A stretch of 64,000 nucleotides of DNA from Filifactor alocis ATCC 35896. GTDB taxonomy: Bacteria; Bacillota; Clostridia; Peptostreptococcales; Filifactoraceae. The notes under the pieces are model-generated. The model was not told the DNA's origin, made no database searches, and saw nothing but the letters and a program-made list of their open reading frames with translations. Positions 28,259 through 35,432 of this stretch are shown piece after piece (the stretch's first letter is position 1; every line of letters starts with the position of its first letter). A program made the translations under genes and the position numbers. The stretch covers positions 124,001 to 188,000 of the forward strand of contig NC_016630.1 in assembly GCF_000163895.2 (NCBI RefSeq), written 5' to 3'.

Positions 28259-28696
28259 ATGAAACATAGAACTATTTTGGCAGGAGTTTTTTTACCGGTA
28301 GGGATAATGCTTTCTTCTTGCAATCAAAATGCAACGGATGTGGATAGCAACATAATTTCTCCAGATAAAAGTGAAAGTACTGAAAATAAAGTAGATATTT
28401 CTCATGGGAAATTTAAAGGAACTTCTTTGGGACCGGAATACTCTCTTCAACAATCAGATGGGAAATATGTTATTTTTTGGGTCGAAAACGTTGGAGATAA
28501 TAAAGTAAATGTGTCAATTGATGAGTCTGATTTAGTGATTAAGCAGGGAGAAGAAGGAACATTGGTAAAAGAAGTTTCCAAGAAACAACAAGATTTTAAA
28601 TTTAAGATTGGACCTACTGCTGATTATGGTGGTGAAATCAATGTACGATATAAAATATGGCAAAGCAACACAAAATCAATGGAAAAAACATTCTGA
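28259..28696 (+). CDS. Small predicted lipoprotein of unknown function
   Basis: A 145-residue protein. The first 21 residues are a lipoprotein signal peptide with lipobox LSSC, so it should be exported and lipid-anchored. The mature part begins with a Ser/Asp/Asn-rich linker and continues with alternating polar/hydrophobic stretches (KYVIFWVENVGDNKVNVSIDE, GGEINVRYKIW) suggesting a beta-sandwich. I recognise no family. AGGAGG lies 6 bases before the ATG. The stop codon is the first TGA of a 24-bp tandem duplication, so the present C-terminus may have been set by that event. The IS30-type element lies just downstream. Confidence 0.75.
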   Translation: MKHRTILAGVFLPVGIMLSSCNQNATDVDSNIISPDKSESTENKVDISHGKFKGTSLGPEYSLQQSDGKYVIFWVENVGDNKVNVSIDESDLVIKQGEEGTLVKEVSKKQQDFKFKIGPTADYGGEINVRYKIWQSNTKSMEKTF

Positions 28697-28741
28697 TAAT
28701 AGACAGGGAACATATTTTGATAATAGACAGGGAACATATTT
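28694..28741. repeat. Tandem direct repeat, 2 x 24 bp
   Basis: Two identical 24-base units (28694-28717 and 28718-28741), each beginning TGATAATAGACAGGGAACAT. The first three bases of unit one are the stop codon of the lipoprotein gene. Only two copies are present, so it is not a CRISPR or a variable repeat array. Confidence 0.9.
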
Positions 28742-28769
28742 GCTGTAAAGTTGAATTCTATATGATGGA

Positions 28770-28797
28770 AAAAAGCACTTTGAAAAGAGTGCTTTTT
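28770..28797 (+). terminator. Terminator of the lipoprotein gene
   Basis: AAAAAGCACT (28770-28779) pairs with AGTGCTTTTT (28788-28797) around an 8-base loop; T-run included. Confidence 0.8.
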
Positions 28798-28807
28798 GTG
28801 TGTAAAA

Positions 28808-30016
28808 ACTTAATTTGTAAGGTTAATTGTAAAATGAAAATGAACTAAAAAAATTCCATAGAAAATCACGTTTGGTATAATTGAATCACCACAAAACAAA
28901 AAAACCAAAGGTGATGACTATGGAATATAATAATACTACAGCAAATTCAAGAAAAAATAAACATTTAAACGATTTCGAAAGAGGACAAATTCAACTTCTG
29001 CATAATAAAGGATATTCAGCATACAAAATAGCAAAAGAACTTCGTAGAGCATCCAACACCATAAGAAATGAGTTAAAAAGAGGTACAGTAACTCAAATAA
29101 AAGGAATACATGATGTACAAGTATATTATCCGGATACAGGTAAGTTAGTATATGAGAAGAATCGAAAAAATTGCAAAAAGAAATTTAAAGCCTTGAAATG
29201 TAGCAAATATTTAGACTTTGTAAAGCAAAAGTTTAATGAAGAAAAATGGTCGTTAGATGCAATTTGTGGATATGCAAAGTTAAATAAGCTATATGAAGGT
29301 CAAAGAGTCTGCACCAAGACATTATACAATTATGTAGATATAGGTCTAATAGGAATAAAATCTATTGATTTGCCCTTAAGAGTGAAAAGAAAACCGGCTA
29401 AAAAACGAGTAAAAGAAAACAAAAGAAAACTTGGAAAAAGTATAGAAGAAAGACCGCAAGAAATAGAAACAAGAAAAACATTTGGAAATTGGGAAATAGA
29501 TACAGTAATACCAAAGAAAAACAAAGAAGAAGCATCATTAATAACCATAACAGAAAGAAAAAGTCGAATGGAACTAATCTTAAAATTAAACAGAAGAAAA
29601 GCATCCATAGTAAATGAAACATTAAAGAACACATTGAACAGATTGAAGGAACCACAAAAAATATTTAGAAGCATAACAAGTGATAACGGCTTAGAGTTTG
29701 CGAAATTATGTGAACTTGAAAAAACATATATAGGAAACATCTATTACTGTCATCCCAATAATCCCCAGGAAAGAGGAACAAATGAAAAGCACAATAGCCT
29801 AATCAGAAGATTTCTACCGAAAGGAAAATCATTAAATGATTATGAAGAAGAACACTATATAAAGATAATGAATTGGATGAACAATTTGCCAAGAAAAATC
29901 CTAAATTACCGCACTCCTATAGAAGTTTTTATAGAAGAACTAAATAACTTAGGACTTTTAGATGATAATGAGGAATTAGTTCAATTTGATATTGCAATTT
30001 AAGACTTAATTTGTAA
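28808..30016 (+). mobile_element. IS30-family insertion sequence
   Basis: Contains one intact IS30-type transposase gene. The interval is bounded by 13-base direct repeats ACTTAATTTGTAA (28808-28820 and 30004-30016). An imperfect inverted pair, TTAATTGTAAAATGAAAATG near 28823 and the complement of the transposase stop region near 30002, could be the actual ends. Exact borders are uncertain; 13 bases is too long for the usual IS30 target duplication. Confidence 0.65.
28920..30002 (+). CDS. IS30-family transposase
   Basis: A 360-residue DDE transposase. The N-terminal helix-turn-helix is LNDFERGQIQLLHNKGYSAYKIAKELRRAS (split here at about residues 17-45), and the catalytic domain shows Asp in NWEIDTVIP, Asp in SITSDNGLEFA and Glu in QERGTNEKHNSLIRRF with 33-residue-like spacing, so the triad is intact. 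The ATG at 28920 follows AAAGGTG; an in-frame TTG at 28881 is less likely. No stop or frameshift interrupts it, so the element may be active. Confidence 0.93.
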   Translation: MEYNNTTANSRKNKHLNDFERGQIQLLHNKGYSAYKIAKELRRASNTIRNELKRGTVTQIKGIHDVQVYYPDTGKLVYEKNRKNCKKKFKALKCSKYLDFVKQKFNEEKWSLDAICGYAKLNKLYEGQRVCTKTLYNYVDIGLIGIKSIDLPLRVKRKPAKKRVKENKRKLGKSIEERPQEIETRKTFGNWEIDTVIPKKNKEEASLITITERKSRMELILKLNRRKASIVNETLKNTLNRLKEPQKIFRSITSDNGLEFAKLCELEKTYIGNIYYCHPNNPQERGTNEKHNSLIRRFLPKGKSLNDYEEEHYIKIMNWMNNLPRKILNYRTPIEVFIEELNNLGLLDDNEELVQFDIAI

Positions 30017-30106
30017 TATTGAATATGAAATAAGGTCGAAGGATAAAAATATTTTATTAAAAAACAAAATCGTTTTTAGAATTTAATAATAAATGTGCTT
30101 AAAATG

Positions 30107-30135
30107 TTGATTTTTTTAATTTTTTTCGTTATAGT
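30107..30135 (+). promoter_or_regulatory. Sigma-A promoter of the purine cluster
   Basis: TTGATT (30107-30112), a 17-base spacer and TATAGT (30130-30135), about 110 bases before purE. The T-rich spacer and AT-rich upstream region are typical of a strong promoter. Confidence 0.7.
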
Positions 30136-30170
30136 GAAATATATAAATATTAACTTTATTAATACAAATC

Positions 30171-30216
30171 ATAGTTCGCATATAATCGTATGATATATAT
30201 GGATAATACGAAATAT
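30171..30216. promoter_or_regulatory. Possible pair of PurBox-like sites in the purE leader
   Basis: ATAGTTCG (30171-30178; CGAACTAT on the minus strand) and CGAAATAT (30209-30216) face each other 30 bases apart just downstream of the purE promoter. The first matches the CGAACWWT core of the Bacillota PurR box; the second has one mismatch. Spacing differs from the Bacillus pair, and no purR gene is in the window, so this is a weak call. Confidence 0.25.
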
Positions 30217-30244
30217 ATACGGAAAACAAAAAGGAGAAGTAATA

Positions 30245-30730
30245 ATGAAAATAGCAATTGTTATGGGATCGGTATCTGATTACGATAAGGTGAAAGAAGC
30301 GTGTGAGTTTTTGAATATGTTAGAAGTTCCTTTTGAGATTAGAGCTTTGTCTGCTCATAGAACATCAGTAGAATTGGATTCTTTTATCGAGAAGTATGAT
30401 GATGAGATTGATGTTTATATTGCTGCAGCAGGAAAAGCAGCACATTTACCGGGTGTTATTGCAGCAAAAACTTGTAAGCCGGTTATCGGAATTCCTATTA
30501 AATCATCCGCTTTAGAAGGTATGGACGCTCTTTTATCTATTGTTCAAATGCCACCCGGAGTACCGGTTGCTACTGTTGCAATTAACGGATCAAAGAATGC
30601 CGCTATCTTGGCATGTCAAATACTTTCATTGAAGTATGCGGAACTTGCGGACAAGATGAAAAAATATAAAAAGGATATGGAAACAGATACTTTGAGAAAA
30701 GAAAAAGAGTTTTTGGATAGCATTCGTTAA
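30245..30730 (+). CDS. purE: N5-carboxyaminoimidazole ribonucleotide mutase (PurE)
   Basis: A 161-residue class I PurE that converts N5-CAIR to CAIR. Motifs: IVMGSVSDYDKVKEA, the catalytic His in LSAHRTSVELD, AAAGKAAHLPGVIAAKT and GIPIKSSALEGMDALLS. The class I type needs PurK, which is not encoded in the window. First gene of the purine cluster; AAAGGAG precedes the ATG and a promoter lies about 110 bases upstream. Confidence 0.95.
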   Translation: MKIAIVMGSVSDYDKVKEACEFLNMLEVPFEIRALSAHRTSVELDSFIEKYDDEIDVYIAAAGKAAHLPGVIAAKTCKPVIGIPIKSSALEGMDALLSIVQMPPGVPVATVAINGSKNAAILACQILSLKYAELADKMKKYKKDMETDTLRKEKEFLDSIR

Positions 30731-30794
30731 AAGGTAAGTATTTTGTATGATAGGTAAATTATGTTAAGTTCAAATTAAGGGGTGGTTGATTACA

Positions 30795-32147
30795 TTGGCA
30801 GGAATTTTGGGGATAAAAAGCACACAAAATGTTAGCAGAAAACTGTTTTATGGTTTGAATTCTTTACAGCATAGAGGACAAGAAGGTTGCGGGATTGCCG
30901 TTAATACAGGTGAAGATATCGTTAGAGTAAGACATTCGGGTTTGGTAATTGACTCTATGAAAGAAGATGTATTGGATTCTACAACCGGAAATATCGGAAT
31001 CGGAAATGTCAGATATGCGATGGCATCTACTTCTGTCAATGCGACAGGAGAGCCGTTTTTTGGTTTTACAAAGGGAGAGAAACTTTCTATTGTCAATGAC
31101 GGTTCTTTAATCAACCATCAATTGTTAAGAACTCGTCTTGAAGAAGAAGGAATGATGTTTCAAACAAATTCGGATACAGAAGTGATTCTATATCTTATTG
31201 CAAGGTATTATGATGGAGATATTATCAAAGCTGTAAAGAAGGCAGCAAGCTATTTGGAAGGAGCTTATTCTTTTATTTTAATGTACCAAGATAAATTGAT
31301 TGCAGTAAGAGATCCAAACGGATTTAGACCTTTGGTTATGGGACATAAAAATGGAGAATATATTTTTGCTTCAGAAAATGCTGCAGGCGATATTCTCGGG
31401 ATGACATTTGATAGAGATGTAACACCGGGAGAAATTGTTGTAACCGGAGAGAACGGATTTGTATCACACAGGTTGAAAGACAAAGAAGAAAAGCATTCGT
31501 TCTGTATTTTTGAACATGTGTATTTGGCACGAAATGACGCTAACTTGGAAGAAGTAAATGCATATTTATTCAGATGGAGAACAGGAAAAATATTATACGA
31601 AGAATCTCCGGTGGATGTAGATTTGGTAGTTCCGGTTCCGGACTCAGGTTATCCGGCTGCGATTGGCTATTCACAAGCATCCGCGATTCCGCTTGGAGAA
31701 GGTTTGGTAAAAAATAGATACATGGGCAGAACTTTCATCAAGCCGACGCAAGAAGAAAGAGAAATTGCCGTTCGATTGAAATTAAATCCTCAATATCATG
31801 TTGTAAAAGGAAAGAAAATTGTTTTGGTAGATGACTCTATTGTAAGAGGAACGACTTCCAGAAATTTAATTCAAAATTTGAGGGATGCAGGAGCTACAGA
31901 AGTACATGTGAGAATTACTTCTCCGCCGGTTGAATATCCATGTTATTATGGAATTGATACACCATCCAGGAACAATCTGATAGCATCGCAACACTCTGTA
32001 GAAGAGATAAAAGAAATCATAGGAGCAGATTCTTTATCATTTATTTCTTTGGACGGATTGTATAGAGCGAGTGATTTGGAAAATAGAGATATATTTTGTA
32101 ATGCTTGTTTTACAGGAAACTATAATGTAGATCCTTGTTTACTGTAA
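30795..32147 (+). CDS. purF: Amidophosphoribosyltransferase lacking the catalytic N-terminal Cys
   Basis: PurF normally makes phosphoribosylamine from PRPP and glutamine. The 450-residue protein has the full two-domain layout. The transferase half is intact: PVPDSGYPAAIGYS, KNRYMGRTFIKP and the PRPP loop VLVDDSIVRGTTS. Fe-S ligand Cys are kept (SFCIFE, YPCYYGID, IFCNAC). The glutaminase half is not: the start reads Met-Ala-Gly-Ile where the nucleophile Cys follows Met in active enzymes; the usual GHVRY is GNVRY; and the oxyanion HNGN is NDGS. No in-frame Cys exists upstream before a stop at 30765. The TTG start at 30795 is 9 bases after AAGGGGTGG; a TTG at 30786 overlaps that site. Predicted to use free ammonia. 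Confidence 0.9.
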   Translation: MAGILGIKSTQNVSRKLFYGLNSLQHRGQEGCGIAVNTGEDIVRVRHSGLVIDSMKEDVLDSTTGNIGIGNVRYAMASTSVNATGEPFFGFTKGEKLSIVNDGSLINHQLLRTRLEEEGMMFQTNSDTEVILYLIARYYDGDIIKAVKKAASYLEGAYSFILMYQDKLIAVRDPNGFRPLVMGHKNGEYIFASENAAGDILGMTFDRDVTPGEIVVTGENGFVSHRLKDKEEKHSFCIFEHVYLARNDANLEEVNAYLFRWRTGKILYEESPVDVDLVVPVPDSGYPAAIGYSQASAIPLGEGLVKNRYMGRTFIKPTQEEREIAVRLKLNPQYHVVKGKKIVLVDDSIVRGTTSRNLIQNLRDAGATEVHVRITSPPVEYPCYYGIDTPSRNNLIASQHSVEEIKEIIGADSLSFISLDGLYRASDLENRDIFCNACFTGNYNVDPCLL

Positions 32148-32209
32148 TATAGTGATTGAAATATTTTTAGTATAGTACATGGAATAATGACGAAGATAGG
32201 AGGATTTGT

Positions 32210-33256
32210 ATGAAAAAAATAACATATGCAGATTCAGGAGTAGATATTACGGAAGGAAATAGAGCCGTAGAACTGATGAAAGCTAAAGTGAAAGAAACTT
32301 ATACAAACGGTGTTGTAGGAGATATCGGATTGTTTGCCGGAGGATTTTCCTTAGGAAATATGTCAGGTATGGAAGAACCTGTCTTATTAGCATCTACAGA
32401 TGGCGTCGGAACAAAAATTATGATAGCACAACAGATGGATGTTCACGATACAGTAGGAATCGACTTGGTTGCAATGTGCGTGAATGATTTGATCTGTCAA
32501 GGAGCTAAACCTCTGTTCTTCTTGGATTATGTCGCAACAGGAAATGTGCAGGCAGAAAAAATTGCAACGATTGTAGGAGGAATTGCCGACGGTTGTAAGG
32601 AGTCTCTATGTGCATTGATTGGCGGAGAAACTGCAGAAATGCCGGGATTGTATTCAAAAGATGAATATGATTTAGCAGGTTTTTCAGTTGGAATTGTTGA
32701 TAAGAAAAAAATGATAGATGGTAGTACCATTCAAGAGGGAGATATTGTAATAGGACTTGCTTCTACAGGGCTACATTCTAACGGATACTCCCTTGCAAGA
32801 AAGTTATTTTTAGAAACGCTAAACTTAAAATTAGATGATGTATATGAAGGAATGTCAGAGGCAATTGGAAAAGCACTATTACGTCCGACAAGATTATATG
32901 TAAAAACAATATTGGATTTAATTTCTGAGTTTAATATCAAAGGAATTTCAAATATTACAGGTGGAGGCTTGATTGAAAATGTGCCACGTATTTTGCCAAA
33001 AGATGTAGATGTTGTAATCGATACGGAAAGTTGGGAATATCCTGAGATATTTGAAGTGATTCGTCGTTTGGATATGGTTGAAAAAAATGAAATGTATCGA
33101 AGTTTAAATATGGGAGTTGGCATGGTTCTAATCGTTCCAAAAGAAGAATCATCTCAAATAATAGACTGGATTCATAACAATACACAAGATCGTGCTTATG
33201 CGATTGGAAGTGTTGTGAAAGGAGAACAAAAATGTCGTCTTCAGTTCGGAGAATAG
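32210..33256 (+). CDS. purM: Phosphoribosylformylglycinamidine cyclo-ligase (AIR synthetase)
   Basis: A 348-residue enzyme that closes the imidazole ring to give AIR using ATP. Family motifs: YADSGVDITEGNRAVELMK, ASTDGVGTKIMIAQ, MCVNDLICQGAKPLFFLDY, ALIGGETAEMPGLY and GLASTGLHSNGYSLAR. Length is normal. AGGAGG precedes the ATG. Its 3' end overlaps purN by 25 bases, implying coupled translation. Confidence 0.97.
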   Translation: MKKITYADSGVDITEGNRAVELMKAKVKETYTNGVVGDIGLFAGGFSLGNMSGMEEPVLLASTDGVGTKIMIAQQMDVHDTVGIDLVAMCVNDLICQGAKPLFFLDYVATGNVQAEKIATIVGGIADGCKESLCALIGGETAEMPGLYSKDEYDLAGFSVGIVDKKKMIDGSTIQEGDIVIGLASTGLHSNGYSLARKLFLETLNLKLDDVYEGMSEAIGKALLRPTRLYVKTILDLISEFNIKGISNITGGGLIENVPRILPKDVDVVIDTESWEYPEIFEVIRRLDMVEKNEMYRSLNMGVGMVLIVPKEESSQIIDWIHNNTQDRAYAIGSVVKGEQKCRLQFGE

Positions 33257-33831
33257 CAGTTTTCGTATCTGGGGGAGGTACAAATCTTCAAAGTTTGTTA
33301 GATGCTGAACAAGATAAGTTTTTTCAATCTAAAATTTGTTTGGTGATTTCTAATAGAGAAGATGCTTATGCATTGGAGCGAGCAAAAAATTATAATGTGC
33401 CTGCTTTTGTTTTGAAATCAGAAAATGAAATTTTAGATAAGCTATCGGAATATGATATCGATACTATTGTATTGGCAGGTTATTTAAGAATACTTGGAAC
33501 AACTTTATTAAAAGAATATCAAGATAGAATTATCAATATTCATCCGTCACTTTTACCAAAGTACGGCGGGAAAGGGATGTATGGTTTAAATGTGCACAGA
33601 GCAGTTTTTGAACATAAGGAAAAAGAAAGTGGTGCTACTGTACATTTTGTAAACGAGACTGTAGATGGTGGAAAAATTTTGATACAAGAATCTATATCAA
33701 TTGAAGGAGCAATGTCTCCTGAAGAAATACAAAAGATTGTTTTAGATGTAGAACATAGGATATTAAAAGAAGCGATTTTGAAATTGGAGGAAGAGAATCT
33801 TGAAGAGAGCATTATTAAGTGTTACAGATAA
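33232..33831 (+). CDS. purN: Phosphoribosylglycinamide formyltransferase
   Basis: A 199-residue folate-dependent enzyme that formylates GAR using 10-formyl-THF. Catalytic residues are seen: Asn and His in INIHPSLLPKYGGKGMYG, and Asp in ETVDGGKILIQE. The phosphate-binding loop is VSGGGTNLQSLL. It overlaps purM by 25 bases and purH by 32 bases. Confidence 0.96.
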   Translation: MSSSVRRIAVFVSGGGTNLQSLLDAEQDKFFQSKICLVISNREDAYALERAKNYNVPAFVLKSENEILDKLSEYDIDTIVLAGYLRILGTTLLKEYQDRIINIHPSLLPKYGGKGMYGLNVHRAVFEHKEKESGATVHFVNETVDGGKILIQESISIEGAMSPEEIQKIVLDVEHRILKEAILKLEEENLEESIIKCYR

Positions 33832-35323
33832 GTCGGGAATTGGGGCATTTGCAAAGGAATTAGAGGATTTAGGATATGAAATTATTTCTACCGGTGGAAC
33901 ATTGAAAACAATATGCGACTATGGTGTGAACGCAAAATCAATTGAAGAAGTGACCGAATTCCCCGAGATGTTGGATGGCCGTGTAAAAACATTGCATCCG
34001 ATGATTCATGGAGGCTTGTTGTATCGTAGAGATTTACCGGAGCATGTCAAAACAGTAGAAGAATACGGAATTCATCCTATTGATATTGTAGTAGTGAATT
34101 TGTACGCGTTTGAAGATTCTTTGAAGAATAAGAAACCTCATGCAGAAATGATTGAAAATATCGATATCGGTGGTCCTTCTATGGTAAGGTCAGCTGCGAA
34201 AAATTATAAAGATGTGTTGATTGTAACAGATCCAAGCGATTATGATAGGGTTGTAGAATTACTGAAAAATGGATTGGTGGATATGAAGTTCAGAGAAGAA
34301 ATGGCAATGAAGGCTTTTTCTTTAACAGCTTACTACGACTCCATGATTGCACGATATTTTGCATCCTATACCGGAAAACAATCTAACACATTCACAATAG
34401 GTCTAAAAGAAGATAGTACTCTTCGTTATGGTGAAAATCCGCATCAAAGAGCTATGTTGTACTCTGATAATTTTGTAGATGGATTGTTAAGTGATTATGA
34501 GCAGTTGCACGGAAAAGAGCTTTCTTTTAACAATCTGAATGATTTGAATATCGCTGTTGAATTGGCACAGAGTTTTGTAAAAGACGGAGTTACCGTTACT
34601 GTAGCTTTGAAACACGCTACTCCATGCGGAGTGGGCATGGGTGAGTCTGTGTACGATTCCTACAATAAAGCATATCAAGCAGATCCGCTATCTATCTTCG
34701 GGGGAATTGTCGCTTGTACAGGAACGATTGATTTAGATACAGCAAAATTGATGAATGAGATTTTCTTAGAAATTGTATGTGCCCCTGATTTTACAGAAGA
34801 AGCATTAGAAGAATTGAAAAAGAAAAAAAATCTTAGAATACTGAAAATAGATTTTTCAAAAGAAACGCTTGATATGGATTTGAAATATATCAATGGAAAA
34901 GTATTGATTCAAGATAGAGATTTTGTAGAAAAAGAAGGTTTTGACATCGTAACGATAAAAGAGCCCACTGCTCAAGAAAAACAAGATATGTTGTTCGGTA
35001 TGAAGGTTTGTCAATATGTTAAATCTAATGCAATCGTATTGGTAAAAAATGGAGTGACGATGGGAATCGGAGGAGGACAAACTTCCAGAATATGGGCATT
35101 GAACAGTATCAGGAGCAATCATCCTGACAGAGATTTTCAAGGTTGTGTTTTGGTATCAGACGCATTTTTTCCGTTTTCCGACTGTGTGGAATTGGCAAAA
35201 GAAATGGGTGTTACAGCAATTATTCAACCTGGTGGCTCAATTCGTGATCAAGACAGCATTGATAAATGTAATGAATTTAATATGAGCATGGTATTTACCG
35301 GAATTAGACATTTCAAGCATTAA
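33800..35323 (+). CDS. purH: Bifunctional AICAR transformylase / IMP cyclohydrolase
   Basis: A 507-residue enzyme for the last two steps to IMP. The N-terminal cyclohydrolase (MGS-like) domain shows LLSVTDKSGIGAFAKEL, ISTGGTLKTI, and LDGRVKTLHPMIHGGLL. The C-terminal transformylase has LRYGENPHQRA, LKHATPCGVGMG with the catalytic Lys-His pair, and the closing QPGGSIRDQDSI ... MVFTGIRHFKH. The start is TTG at 33800, after GGAGG, inside purN. A gap of 110 bases with a TGATATAAT element (35357-35365) separates it from purD/L. Confidence 0.97.
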   Translation: MKRALLSVTDKSGIGAFAKELEDLGYEIISTGGTLKTICDYGVNAKSIEEVTEFPEMLDGRVKTLHPMIHGGLLYRRDLPEHVKTVEEYGIHPIDIVVVNLYAFEDSLKNKKPHAEMIENIDIGGPSMVRSAAKNYKDVLIVTDPSDYDRVVELLKNGLVDMKFREEMAMKAFSLTAYYDSMIARYFASYTGKQSNTFTIGLKEDSTLRYGENPHQRAMLYSDNFVDGLLSDYEQLHGKELSFNNLNDLNIAVELAQSFVKDGVTVTVALKHATPCGVGMGESVYDSYNKAYQADPLSIFGGIVACTGTIDLDTAKLMNEIFLEIVCAPDFTEEALEELKKKKNLRILKIDFSKETLDMDLKYINGKVLIQDRDFVEKEGFDIVTIKEPTAQEKQDMLFGMKVCQYVKSNAIVLVKNGVTMGIGGGQTSRIWALNSIRSNHPDRDFQGCVLVSDAFFPFSDCVELAKEMGVTAIIQPGGSIRDQDSIDKCNEFNMSMVFTGIRHFKH

Positions 35324-35356
35324 ATTTTGGAAGAGTATCAATATATGATTGATATT

Positions 35357-35365
35357 TGATATAAT
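35357..35365 (+). promoter_or_regulatory. Possible internal promoter for the purD-purL fusion
   Basis: TGATATAAT is an extended -10 (TATAAT at 35360-35365) in the 110-base gap between purH and the fusion gene. No good -35 is present. It could give extra transcription of the fusion gene. Confidence 0.35.
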
Positions 35366-35432
35366 AGATATAGAAAGATACAGAATGTTAATTTCGGTAA
35401 AAAAGTATACACGTACAGAAAGGAAGATTGCT

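Noticed and set aside
28657..28848. A 63-residue frame with an ILIIDREH repeat
   Set aside because: The repeat only reflects translation of the 24-bp tandem duplication. It has no ribosome site and overlaps the lipoprotein gene and its terminator.
29330..29740. Long antisense hydrophobic frame within the IS30 transposase gene
   Set aside because: It is a shadow of the A-rich coding strand, full of Phe/Leu/Ser, without a ribosome site.
30175..30225. Purine riboswitch in the purE leader (ATATAATC...ATGATATATATGG resembles the 5' half of the aptamer)
   Set aside because: The 3' half (conserved TTTCTACC-like segment and the closing P1 strand) is missing before the ribosome site, and no attenuator is present.
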